Shown here: one piece after another, positions 49,997-58,480 of the stretch
How positions within the stretch are numbered: the stretch's first letter is position 1
Layout of the letters: every line of letters starts with the position of its first letter
Assembly (NCBI GenBank): GCA_045654805.1
Contig: JAZOOD010000017.1
Coordinates: 1-60,612 of the forward strand
Origin: CAZNKU01 sp045654805
GTDB taxonomy: Bacteria > Bacillota > Clostridia > Monoglobales > Firm-18
Length of the DNA: 60,612 nucleotides
Direction: 5' to 3'
Notes under the pieces: generated by a model
The model's database searches: none
The model's input: only the letters and a program-made list of their open reading frames with translations
What the model was told of the DNA's origin: nothing
Position numbers and translations under genes: made by a program

Positions 49997-51055
49997 TTGA
50001 ATTTAAAATGCAGACTAATTTTAGAGGATTACAGAAAACAAAGGGATGACTTTGTTACCTTAGGCGACACGGTACACACAATGCTTTCTGATATAGTAAA
50101 GGAGCTTGGACTTACTGTTCTTGCTGTTGAGCACCGTGTCAAAGAGGAAAAAAGTCTTGCCGGAAAGCTTGAAAGAAAAGGTGATGGATATAACACACTG
50201 GAAGATATTACCGATATTTTAGGTTGCCGTGTTGTTTGTTTCCTTTCTGATGAAATCGACAAAATCGGGCAAAAGGTAGAAGAAAATTTTGTTGTTGACT
50301 GGGAGAATTCCTCGGATAAAAGAGCGCTTATCAAGGAAGATGCTTTCGGATATTTATCCCTTCATTACATCTGTTCACTTCCTTTCGGGGATAAGTGGCC
50401 TGATGAAATATGCGGAAAGAAGTTTGAAGTTCAGATAAGAACAATCCTTCAGCATGCATGGTCCGCAATTCATCACGATATTGGATATAAGAGTGATTTC
50501 GGCGTTCCACGAGAGATCAGAAGACAGTTTGCAAGGCTTGCAGGTCTTTTAGAACTTGCAGATGATGAGTTTGTTCGTGCTCGTGATAATATGGTGGGCT
50601 ATACCGAAGATATCAGACAACGCATCATAACAGACGATGCAGATGATATATCAATCAATATGATTTCGCTTAATGAATATGTTCTGCACAATCAGAAAAT
50701 GCAAAACATTATTTGTGAAATTGCGGATATTGCAGGTGCAGAAATCAGTGAGATTGATCCGGAAAGCTATATCCCTCAGCTTGCATTTTTAGGGATAACA
50801 AAGCTGGGTGATATTGAGGTAATGATAAAAGAAAATTATGACCTTGCAATGACACTTGCAAAAAAAGCATTGTCTGCGGCAGGTCTTGATATTGTTTCAT
50901 CAAGCGTTGCACTTCGTTTCTTATGTCGTGCAGAGCTTCTGAATAAAAACTATGATTTTGATAAAATTGTAGAATTCTTAAAGATTTCTTTGGGAACAAA
51001 GGAAAAAGCCGAAAGGCAGGCAAAACACCTGCTTCGCCAGAAGGAGGAATGCTGA
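49997..51055 (+). CDS. RelA/SpoT-type (p)ppGpp synthetase
   Basis: A 352-residue protein with a RelA/SpoT nucleotidyltransferase domain (about residues 35-180) but no HD, TGS or ACT domains. Features are LEDITDILGCRVVCFLSD near 72, the GYLSLHY segment near 117 and KKFEVQIRTILQHAWSAIHHDIGYKSD near 140 with the conserved EVQIRT. It should make (p)ppGpp as a small alarmone synthetase. The rest is helical and unassigned. The start is TTG behind AGGAGGAG. The stop overlaps the start of the HD hydrolase gene, so the two are coupled. Confidence 0.88.
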   Translation: MNLKCRLILEDYRKQRDDFVTLGDTVHTMLSDIVKELGLTVLAVEHRVKEEKSLAGKLERKGDGYNTLEDITDILGCRVVCFLSDEIDKIGQKVEENFVVDWENSSDKRALIKEDAFGYLSLHYICSLPFGDKWPDEICGKKFEVQIRTILQHAWSAIHHDIGYKSDFGVPREIRRQFARLAGLLELADDEFVRARDNMVGYTEDIRQRIITDDADDISINMISLNEYVLHNQKMQNIICEIADIAGAEISEIDPESYIPQLAFLGITKLGDIEVMIKENYDLAMTLAKKALSAAGLDIVSSSVALRFLCRAELLNKNYDFDKIVEFLKISLGTKEKAERQAKHLLRQKEEC

Positions 51056-51585
51056 TGGACGATAGCGAAAGCTTACAGCTCGCTTTAGAATTTGCAAAAG
51101 CAAAGCACAAAGGTCAAAAGCGTATCGGTGGAGATGATTACATAACCCATCCGATAGCAGTTTGTGAGATTGTAAAGAGTCAGGGGCTTGATAAAAATTA
51201 TCAGATAGCAGCACTCTTTCACGATTTGCTTGAGGATACTGATGCAACCGAAGAAGAAATTTTGAAATATGGTAGTCCTGAAATACTTGAGTCGGTAAAA
51301 CTACTGACAAAGGAAAAGGGATACGATATGGCAGAATATGTAAGTAGCATACAGCAAAATTCTATTGCTTTTGCTGTAAAGGCGGCAGACAGATTGCATA
51401 ACTTACAATGTGCGATTATTACAGATGAGGAATTCAAACGAAAATACATCTTAGAAACCGTTGACTGGTATATGGATTTTTCGCCCGAAATCCGAAAAGC
51501 TGTAAAAAGGCTTGCGGAGAGCCTTGAAACGACCATGGCGGAATTATCATTCCTCTACGAGCCAATAGAATCGTGGAAACAATAA
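51055..51585 (+). CDS. SpoT-type HD hydrolase
   Basis: A 176-residue single-domain HD phosphohydrolase like the hydrolase half of RSH proteins. Motifs are HKGQKRIGGDDYITHPIAV near residue 16, AALFHDLLEDTDATEEEI near 52 with the metal-binding HD and ED pair, and AVKAADRLHNLQ near 104. It probably degrades (p)ppGpp made by the preceding gene. The ATG at 51055 is eight bases from AGGAGG and overlaps the synthetase stop. An in-frame ATG at 51049 is too close to that site. Confidence 0.9.
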   Translation: MDDSESLQLALEFAKAKHKGQKRIGGDDYITHPIAVCEIVKSQGLDKNYQIAALFHDLLEDTDATEEEILKYGSPEILESVKLLTKEKGYDMAEYVSSIQQNSIAFAVKAADRLHNLQCAIITDEEFKRKYILETVDWYMDFSPEIRKAVKRLAESLETTMAELSFLYEPIESWKQ

Positions 51586-51618
51586 AAAATTAAATTTATT
51601 TAAAAGGAGATTATTACA

Positions 51619-51915
51619 ATGACTATTGAAAAGAAAATTAACGGAGAAGCAGTAACACTTATCGTATCAGGAAGACTTGATACACAGACAGCACCGGAGC
51701 TTGAAAAAGAACTTGACAGCGTTCTTGCAGATATCAAGGAACTCACCTTTGATTTTGCAAACCTTGAGTATGTTTCATCTGCAGGACTTCGTGTAATTTT
51801 AAAAGCTCAGAAAGCAATGAACGCACAGGGCAGCATGAAGCTCACAGGTGTTAATGACAGCATTATGGAAGTTTTTGATATTACAGGTTTCCTCGATATT
51901 CTTACAATCGAATAA
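51619..51915 (+). CDS. Second STAS-domain protein
   Basis: A 98-residue STAS protein, near-twin of the one at 43548. It shares the motif SGRLDTQTAPELEKEL, the phospho-acceptor region LEYVSSAGLRVILKAQK (S53 or S54), and the C-terminal FDITGFLDILTIE. It sits 33 bases before the PP2C/GHKL gene, its likely regulator. It has a strong AAAGGAG site. Confidence 0.92.
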   Translation: MTIEKKINGEAVTLIVSGRLDTQTAPELEKELDSVLADIKELTFDFANLEYVSSAGLRVILKAQKAMNAQGSMKLTGVNDSIMEVFDITGFLDILTIE

Positions 51916-51948
51916 GAGCGAAGACAAATCTTATAAGGAGATGAAAAT

Positions 51949-54756
51949 ATGGCACCACATTTAATAATGTCTGCATCATATAATGCACTTCTTGCCATTC
52001 TTCTCTACATACTTGACAAAAAAACAGCGTTTTCTAAAACGCCTTATAAGCTTAAGCAATTTATTATAGGTGTTCTTTTCGGTCTTATGGCGATTTTTGC
52101 AACAACCACCATCGGCGGTTTTGATATAGGTGACGGAACTATAATGAATGTCAGAGATGCCGCACCTCTTTGCGCAGGTCTTATCTTTGGTGCTCCTGCG
52201 GGAATACTATCCGGACTTATAGGCGGTATTTATCGCTTTGTCGCAGTGTATTTTGGTCTTGCCGGAACATATACGCAGATTGCCTGCTCTGTATCAACAA
52301 TTCTTGCGGGTTTTATTGCAGCAATACTCAGAAAGTATATGTTTGACAATAAGAAACCAACCTGGCTGTATGGTATGGGTATAGGTATGGTTATGGAAGT
52401 TCTCCATATGCTGATGATATTCTTTACTAATATGGATGATGCTGTAAATGCGTTTGAGTTTGTAAAGATATGCACACTGCCTATGGTAATCGGTAACGGA
52501 CTTGCTGTTGGAATTGCGGTTTTTGTAGTATCTGTCATTGGCAGAGAAAAAATTGATCTAAAAAAGGAACAAAAGCAGATTTCACAGACATTTCAGAGCT
52601 GGCTTTTAATCTGTATTGTAATTGCTTTTGCTGCCACAAGTTCGTTTTCTTCTGTCTTGCAGACGGGTATGAGTGAGGTTCAGACTAATAAAACCATTGA
52701 AATGAGTCTTTCGGATGTTTATCAGGATATCTTGGATGCGTCAAATGACAATCTGCTCAAAAAGACCGAAAACATTAACGAAGAATACAAGAATGGAGAG
52801 ACGCTTAAAACGCTTGCTGAAAAATACAATGTTATTGAAGTCAACATTATTGATGAAGACGGCAAAATTTGTGATTCCAATGTAGAAGAGTATATCGGCT
52901 ATGATATGACAAGCGGAGAGCAGTCAAATGAATTTGTAACAGCACTTTTAGAAGGCAACGAGTCACAGTATATTCAGGATTACAGACCTACCTCTTATGA
53001 TGATGTTACTTTTAGAAAATATGGAGCAATTGCATTGCCTGACGGTGGCTTTATTCAAGTCGGTTACGACAGTACGCAGTTCAGAGCCGATATTGACAAG
53101 TATGTGAAAACAGTATCAAAAAATCGACATGTGGGCAACTCAGGATTTGTTGCAATCTGTGATGAAAACTTCAATCTTGTAACATACAGAAGCGATTTTG
53201 AAGGAGCAGGGCTGCAGAAAATCGGTATAACATTTGATCCTGAAACTGTCTCGGAAGGTGAAATTTTTGAGTCAGTAGTCTACGACAAAGAATACCTTTG
53301 CTCATATCGATTTGTAGAAGGATACTACATTGTTGGCGCTATGCCGAAGTTCGAAGCAATGTTTATGAAAGAGGTTTCGGTGTATGTAAATACATTCATG
53401 GAAATCCTCATATTTGCTGCTTTGTTTGTTCTTATTTATTTCCTGATAAAGAAAATTATCATCGACAACTTAAGGAAAATAAACAAAGGACTTGCCGAGA
53501 TAACAAACGGAAATCTTAATGTTACCGTTGATGTTCGTTCCAATGAAGAATTTGCATCGCTTTCCGATGACATCAATCAGACGGTTGGCACGCTAAAAAG
53601 GTATATCAAGGAAGCTGCAGCAAGAATAGACAAGGAACTTGAATTTGCAAAGCAGATTCAGTATTCTTCACTTCCGACAGTTTTCCCGAAAAGTAATTCT
53701 TTCAGACTTTATGCCGAAATGATAACTGCAAAGGAAGTCGGTGGAGATTTTTACGACTTTTATATGCTGAATGATGGGGCTATCGCTTTTCTTGTTGCGG
53801 ATGTGTCGGGTAAAGGTATTCCTGCGGCTATGTTTATGATGAGAGCAAAAACAGTTATAAGAGATTTGGCAGAACGTGGACTTGAACCTGACGAAATATT
53901 TACAATTGCAAACGAAAAGCTTTGTGAAAATAACGATGCAGGAATGTTCGTAACTGCTTGGCTTGGTATTTTAGATACCAAAACAGGACTTTTAAAGTTT
54001 GCTAATGCAGGGCATAATCCGCCACTCTTTAAAAGAAATGGCGAAAACTTTGAGTATATGAAAGCACGAAGCGGAATGCTCCTTGCTGGTATGGAGGGAA
54101 TTAAATATCGCAAAAATGAACTCCAGCTTACTCCGGGCGATACTCTTTATCTGTACACAGACGGTGTTACGGAAGCTACGGATAACAACACTGAACTTTA
54201 CGGTGAACAAAGGCTGCTTGATTTTGTAAATTCACTTGAAAAAACAGAACCAGAAAGCCTTTGCAAACTTATAAAGAAAGATGTTGATAAGTTTGTGGGA
54301 ACTGCGCCGCAGTTTGACGATATCACAATGCTTGCACTCAATTTTGATGCTATAATCGGTGATGAAAGTATTTCGATTGTACCGGATAGCAATTCTCATA
54401 TAGCTGTTGGGGCATTTGCAGATTTGCTTTCTGCAAAACTTGAAATCGTACCGAAAATTGCAAGCAAAATCAATATAGTGTTTGATGAAATTTATACGAA
54501 CATTGTAAATTACAGCAAGGCAAACCTTGCTACGATTTTCTACAGCATAGAAAACGGAAAACTCCATATTTCGTTTACTGACAATGGTATTCCGTACAAT
54601 CCTCTCAAGGCAACTGAGCCTGATGTAACCCTTTCTGCAGAAGAAAGAGAAATCGGCGGTCTTGGAATATTTATGGTTAAGAAAATGACGGAAAGTATGG
54701 AATATGAATACACGGATGATAAAAATGTACTTACTCTTGTCATCTCACTAAGTTAG
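51949..54756 (+). CDS. Membrane sensor with PP2C phosphatase and GHKL kinase domains
   Basis: A 935-residue switch protein. Residues 1-200 resemble the 5TMR-LYT membrane sensor (PLCAGLIFGAPAGILSGLIGGIYR). Residues 225-470 are an extracytoplasmic sensor domain. HAMP covers about 500-555 and a SpoIIE-type PP2C domain about 560-790 (VGGDFYDFY, then VADVSGKGIPAAMFM and FDDITMLAL). Residues 805-935 form a GHKL ATPase like RsbW (FDEIYTNIVNYS, FTDNGIPYNP and GGLGIFMVKKM). It thus joins the phosphatase and the kinase for STAS proteins in one chain. It lies directly after the second STAS gene. Confidence 0.93.
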   Translation: MAPHLIMSASYNALLAILLYILDKKTAFSKTPYKLKQFIIGVLFGLMAIFATTTIGGFDIGDGTIMNVRDAAPLCAGLIFGAPAGILSGLIGGIYRFVAVYFGLAGTYTQIACSVSTILAGFIAAILRKYMFDNKKPTWLYGMGIGMVMEVLHMLMIFFTNMDDAVNAFEFVKICTLPMVIGNGLAVGIAVFVVSVIGREKIDLKKEQKQISQTFQSWLLICIVIAFAATSSFSSVLQTGMSEVQTNKTIEMSLSDVYQDILDASNDNLLKKTENINEEYKNGETLKTLAEKYNVIEVNIIDEDGKICDSNVEEYIGYDMTSGEQSNEFVTALLEGNESQYIQDYRPTSYDDVTFRKYGAIALPDGGFIQVGYDSTQFRADIDKYVKTVSKNRHVGNSGFVAICDENFNLVTYRSDFEGAGLQKIGITFDPETVSEGEIFESVVYDKEYLCSYRFVEGYYIVGAMPKFEAMFMKEVSVYVNTFMEILIFAALFVLIYFLIKKIIIDNLRKINKGLAEITNGNLNVTVDVRSNEEFASLSDDINQTVGTLKRYIKEAAARIDKELEFAKQIQYSSLPTVFPKSNSFRLYAEMITAKEVGGDFYDFYMLNDGAIAFLVADVSGKGIPAAMFMMRAKTVIRDLAERGLEPDEIFTIANEKLCENNDAGMFVTAWLGILDTKTGLLKFANAGHNPPLFKRNGENFEYMKARSGMLLAGMEGIKYRKNELQLTPGDTLYLYTDGVTEATDNNTELYGEQRLLDFVNSLEKTEPESLCKLIKKDVDKFVGTAPQFDDITMLALNFDAIIGDESISIVPDSNSHIAVGAFADLLSAKLEIVPKIASKINIVFDEIYTNIVNYSKANLATIFYSIENGKLHISFTDNGIPYNPLKATEPDVTLSAEEREIGGLGIFMVKKMTESMEYEYTDDKNVLTLVISLS

Positions 54757-54769
54757 GAGGAGATTTTAA

Positions 54770-55396
54770 TTGAAATCAAATATTTGCAAATTAAACAAAG
54801 ATTTAACCTGCCTCGAAGCAGTTCTTGCTGAGGTAGAAAAAGTAACTACATACAATGGTCTTGAGGATAAGAAAGCATTAAGACTTCGTCTTTTGGCAGA
54901 AGAACTTTGCGGAATGCTTCCGGGACTTATAGAAAACTTCAGCGGTGAGTTCTGGGCAGAAAATGAAGGCGAAACTTACGAACTTCATGTAGAACTTAAA
55001 GCAGATGATATGAACATTGATTTAAGAGATGAACTTATCTCTGTTTCAAAATCCGGTAAAAATGCTGCTGCAAAAGGCATTATGGGTAAAATCAGAGCAG
55101 TTGCAGAAACGATGCTTCTTGCAGCATTTGATTCAGATTTTGCTCCCATTCCTGCTGATGCAGAGTATTATGATTATAACGGCTTTAATATGGGATTTGG
55201 TTATATCGATCCAACAATTGCATATGAGACAGGATATGTATATTCATGGTCACTGTTTAATTATAAAACAGCAGTTGAAGAGAAAGAAGACGAATATGCA
55301 GAACTTGAGCGCTCTATCGTTGCAAAGCTTGCAGACGATATTATCGTAGGTGTTCGCGGTAATAATGTTGAGATTGTAGTTAAAAAGTCATTTTAA
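54770..55396 (+). CDS. Degenerate GHKL ATPase-like protein
   Basis: A 208-residue protein starting at TTG behind AGGAGGAG. The segment RLRLLAEELCGMLPGLIE near residue 40 resembles the N-box of RsbW-type ATPases, but the expected Asn is replaced. ISVSKSGKNAAAKGIMGKIRAVAETML near 91 and the ending VGVRGNNVEIVVKKSF look like the core and last strand of the fold. It probably binds STAS or other switch partners without normal kinase activity. It is the last signalling gene of unit C. Confidence 0.65.
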   Translation: MKSNICKLNKDLTCLEAVLAEVEKVTTYNGLEDKKALRLRLLAEELCGMLPGLIENFSGEFWAENEGETYELHVELKADDMNIDLRDELISVSKSGKNAAAKGIMGKIRAVAETMLLAAFDSDFAPIPADAEYYDYNGFNMGFGYIDPTIAYETGYVYSWSLFNYKTAVEEKEDEYAELERSIVAKLADDIIVGVRGNNVEIVVKKSF

Positions 55397-55432
55397 TTCT
55401 TTTTGCATTCGATTAAGATAGGAGTGTGGTGT

Positions 55433-55669
55433 GTGAATTTAAAAGACCTTTGCATAAAATATAATAAACAATACTTGCTCGATGAGTGGGATGCTGAAAA
55501 GAATTTACCGCTTACTCCTGAAACTGTCAGCCATAGTTCTTATGTTAAGGTGTGGTGGAAATGCGAAAAAGGTCACTCGTGGCAGACACAACTTAAAAGT
55601 CGTTCAGCATCACGCACACGATGCCCTAAATGCTATGAAGAAGAACTTGCTGAAAGACGGAAAAAGTAA
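55433..55669 (+). CDS. Zinc-ribbon (DUF4379-like) protein
   Basis: A 78-residue protein starting at GTG 55433 behind AGGAGTG. It has YLLDEWDAEKNLPLTPETVSHSSY and WWKCEKGHSWQTQLKSR, and a second Cys pair in TRCPKCYEEE. This is the treble-clef zinc-binding pattern of proteins linked to HNH or restriction-type systems (DUF4379). It is probably a partial or single-repeat version. It lies after unit C and before a strong terminator. Confidence 0.8.
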   Translation: MNLKDLCIKYNKQYLLDEWDAEKNLPLTPETVSHSSYVKVWWKCEKGHSWQTQLKSRSASRTRCPKCYEEELAERRKK

Positions 55670-55732
55670 TTATTGGGATTATATCTTACGTCAAAAATTA
55701 AACAAAAGAAGACATAACTTTAACTTAAATTT

Positions 55733-55777
55733 AAAGCCGATTGATTTTAGAATAATCTAAAGTCAATCGGCTTTTTT
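55733..55777 (+). terminator. Terminator after the zinc-ribbon gene
   Basis: A 19-bp stem with one G-U pair (55733-55751 with 55756-55774) followed by TTTT. It closes the island. The other 130 bases up to the next promoter show no gene. Confidence 0.9.
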
Positions 55778-55906
55778 GTGGGAATTTCATCAATAGTTTA
55801 CCTTTTCCAAATATAAAGTTTTTGTATAGTATTATGTAAAATGTAAGCGCTTATCCAAGAATGATTGAAGCCAAAAACCATTTTGTTGTTATGCAATGTA
55901 GGCATA

Positions 55907-55935
55907 TTGACGAACGTTTTTAAATGTGATAAAAT
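55907..55935 (+). promoter_or_regulatory. Promoter of the element operon (sigma-like gene)
   Basis: A -35 TTGACG (55907-55912), a 17-bp spacer and a -10 TAAAAT (55930-55935). An in-frame ATG at 55926 overlaps the -10 box, which supports the start at 56022. Confidence 0.65.
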
Positions 55936-56021
55936 ATTTTCAGAAAGCAGGAACATTTTGTATTCACTTGTGTCGTTATATATTGCAAGGGTTATTAAAT
56001 TCTTTAAAAGGAGGTGTTAAA

Positions 56022-56954
56022 ATGCTTGAAAATGAAATGAAAGTTACCTTGCCCGGTATTTCTGTGCAGCGTAAAGACGGAACAATCGTGCATTACAGAA
56101 ACAGCGAATATATCCCATTCTTCTATATGATACCAAAAGAAGTGGTTGAATATTTTGGTAAAAGTTTTTTAGATATCCCCCGTGAACCATACGCCCTATT
56201 CAATTACAAAGACATTAAAGCAAAAATCGAAAGCGACTTGTTTCTCGATTTCATTTCTAATGTAACAGAATTTATGGTGTGGACTTTTATGGATCGTGGG
56301 AAAAGCAGTTATGTGTATTCCGGATATGAACCTGCATGGATATTCTCACACAGTATAGCTGTTTGGATAAAAGGCTTTATGGATTACAACGGACTTGTTT
56401 CAGCTAAGCTTTTATATCAATGGTGTAAAATGGTGCCAAACTATACTTGCCCATATATTTCACTAGATAAATTAGACCTTGCACTTAACAATGTTGTTCC
56501 AAAGGTTATGGAGCAATATAATATGAAAGCAATATTGGATGTTGCAAAAGAATATCGCTGTTTCGAAGACTACAATTATTGTGACAGTAATCAGAAAACC
56601 GACTTTTTCCGTAAATGGTATCACAACAGAACAAAGCATCCGCAAATTTCGTTAGACGGATATATGGATGAATACAAAAAGAACCATAACGGACAAGGTT
56701 GGAATCCTGAAGATCCAAACCAAAACACAGAAGATGATGTAATATCGGAGGTGATGATAAAGCAATTTATGGATAGCTTATCGGAGAAAGACAGAAAAAT
56801 ACTTGAAATGAGATTGGAGGGATATACACAAGAAGAAATCGCAGAAGAGCTTGGGTATAAAAACCATAGCGGAGTTCAAAAACGAATAACAAAGATAGGT
56901 TTAGCCTATCAGGAATTCACCAAAGTTGATTTAGGCTTTGATGATGAAAACTAA
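56022..56954 (+). CDS. Element-encoded regulator with sigma-70 region 4-like HTH
   Basis: A 310-residue protein whose last 80 residues have the sigma-70 region 4 pattern: LSEKDRKILEMRLEGYTQEEIAEELGYKNHSGVQKRITKIG. The N-terminal 220 residues are unassigned and lack region 2 motifs, so it may be a DNA-binding regulator and not a full sigma factor. Such genes often stand just before the parM-like gene in clostridial elements. The ATG at 56022 follows AAAGGAGGTG. Confidence 0.75.
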   Translation: MLENEMKVTLPGISVQRKDGTIVHYRNSEYIPFFYMIPKEVVEYFGKSFLDIPREPYALFNYKDIKAKIESDLFLDFISNVTEFMVWTFMDRGKSSYVYSGYEPAWIFSHSIAVWIKGFMDYNGLVSAKLLYQWCKMVPNYTCPYISLDKLDLALNNVVPKVMEQYNMKAILDVAKEYRCFEDYNYCDSNQKTDFFRKWYHNRTKHPQISLDGYMDEYKKNHNGQGWNPEDPNQNTEDDVISEVMIKQFMDSLSEKDRKILEMRLEGYTQEEIAEELGYKNHSGVQKRITKIGLAYQEFTKVDLGFDDEN

Positions 56955-57025
56955 TACATCTATTGATGATAAATCGGTAGGTGTATTTTTTATGCTCAAA
57001 ATTAAATTTACAGGAGGATTTTACT

Positions 57026-57952
57026 ATGAGATTTTACAAACATCTTACTATTATCGGTGTTGACCATGGATACGGCAACATCAAAACAGCAAATCACATT
57101 TTCAAAAGCGGTGTAATCAAATGCAATGAAAGACCGTATTTTGACAAGAATCTGCTTACCTACAATGGTGAGTATTACTTAATCGGCGAAGGACACAAAG
57201 AATTTATAGCAGATAAATTCATCGACTCCGACTATTATGTATTAACCCTTGCAGCCATTGCAACAGAACTCTGCCAAAGAGGCACAACTCAAGCGGTAGT
57301 TCATATTGCCGCAGGCTTACCGCTAACATGGATAGGTCAGCAGATGGAAAGCTTCAAAGAATACCTTTTGCAAAATAAAACCGTTGACTTTACATTCAAA
57401 GGCGTTGATTATCACATTACCATTGCAGGAGCTGATGTTTTTCCCCAAGGCTATTCCGCTATTGCAAGCCGTGTTTCTGAGTTTTCGGGAATGAATATGC
57501 TTGCTGACATCGGTAACGGCACTATGAACATTATGAATATCAACAATGGCAATCCTGATATTCAAAACTGCTTTACAGAAAAGTTCGGTACGAACCAATG
57601 CACTTTACGAATTAAGGAATTTATGATGCAGAAACATCACGCAAATATTGATGAAAGCATCATTACAGATTTCCTCTGCAACGGAACAGCTGATATTTCA
57701 GAAGATTATCTTTCAACTATGCGAGATACAGCAAAGGAATATGTATCCGAAATTTTCCGCAGACTTCGAGAACATAACTATAATCCCAATCTTATGAAGC
57801 TGCATATTGTAGGTGGTGGCGGTTGCCTTGTAAAGAATTTTGCCGAGTATGACAAAAGCCGTGTATATATCAATGGTGATATTTGTGCAACGGCAAAAGG
57901 TTATGAATATTTAGCAGACCTTATATTAAGAAGTCGGGGTGATAATAAATGA
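57026..57952 (+). CDS. ParM/StbA-like actin-family partition protein
   Basis: A 308-residue actin-like ATPase for segregation of plasmid-like DNA. The phosphate-binding motif IIGVDHGYGNIKTAN lies at residues 8-22, MLADIGNGTMNIMNIN near 160 is phosphate 2, and LHIVGGGGCLVKNFAEY near 255 is the adenosine motif. It overlaps the next gene by four bases, giving a ParM-ParR-type pair. The start at 57026 follows AGGAGG. It implies that the element has an extrachromosomal phase. Confidence 0.88.
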   Translation: MRFYKHLTIIGVDHGYGNIKTANHIFKSGVIKCNERPYFDKNLLTYNGEYYLIGEGHKEFIADKFIDSDYYVLTLAAIATELCQRGTTQAVVHIAAGLPLTWIGQQMESFKEYLLQNKTVDFTFKGVDYHITIAGADVFPQGYSAIASRVSEFSGMNMLADIGNGTMNIMNINNGNPDIQNCFTEKFGTNQCTLRIKEFMMQKHHANIDESIITDFLCNGTADISEDYLSTMRDTAKEYVSEIFRRLREHNYNPNLMKLHIVGGGGCLVKNFAEYDKSRVYINGDICATAKGYEYLADLILRSRGDNK

Positions 57953-58302
57953 ATATTGAAAGATTGGGTATCAGGTTTAATCTTGACAAAGAAAAAGACC
58001 GGATGGCTTTTGAGTTTCTGCAAGGATATGATAAGAAACGGTATAAATCGCTAAACAAGTTCCTTATAGAAATCATTTCCGAGTATGCAGAAAATTATAA
58101 CATCGAGAAAGAACAAAGCGACTTTCTTGAACGGGTTATATCAACAATACGACAGGAACTAAAATCAAACGCAAGCCTAACTCTTGCAAGCCTTTTCAGT
58201 CAATCGCAACCGAGTGTGCAACAAGCGGTTATTGAGGAAAGTAAACCTGATGAAAATGCCGCAACCTCATTGGAGTTCATAAATGGACTGTGTGGCAAAT
58301 AA
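57949..58302 (+). CDS. ParR-like partner of the actin-family protein
   Basis: A 117-residue protein starting MNIERLGIRFNLDKEKDRMAFEFLQGYDKKRYKSLNKFLIEII when written in two parts (residues 1-20 and 21-43). The basic helix followed by a ribbon-helix-helix-like segment fits adaptor proteins that bind the partition site. It overlaps parM by four bases. The C-terminal third is Ser/Gln-rich. The assignment rests mostly on context. Confidence 0.65.
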   Translation: MNIERLGIRFNLDKEKDRMAFEFLQGYDKKRYKSLNKFLIEIISEYAENYNIEKEQSDFLERVISTIRQELKSNASLTLASLFSQSQPSVQQAVIEESKPDENAATSLEFINGLCGK

Positions 58303-58357
58303 AGAATATTTTTAACGATACAAATTACGTATTAACAACAAAAACATATATGAAATG

Positions 58358-58400
58358 GCAACACAAAAATTTCTCTTATCGGGATTTTTCAATGTGTTGC
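58358..58400 (+). terminator. Hairpin after the partition pair
   Basis: GCAACACA (58358-58365) pairs with TGTGTTGC (58393-58400), with AAAAAT/ATTTTT pairs inside. A T-rich but broken tail follows. It may end the par transcript. Confidence 0.5.
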
Positions 58401-58417
58401 TATTTTATATACAAAGA

Positions 58418-58443
58418 AACATCACAAAAGCAAATGTGATGTT
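58418..58443. repeat. Perfect 9-bp inverted repeat upstream of the small element gene
   Basis: AACATCACA (58418-58426) and TGTGATGTT (58435-58443) flank eight bases. It could be an operator or part of a partition site. The 178-bp gap holds no gene. Confidence 0.5.
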
Positions 58444-58480
58444 AAAACCAAATCATATTTAACACAAGGAGGAAACAATT

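Noticed and set aside
56022..56954. A complete sigma factor that could be the missing output of the STAS switch
   Set aside because: Only region 4 is recognisable. Region 2 is absent, and the gene belongs to the element's par/mob operon behind its own promoter.
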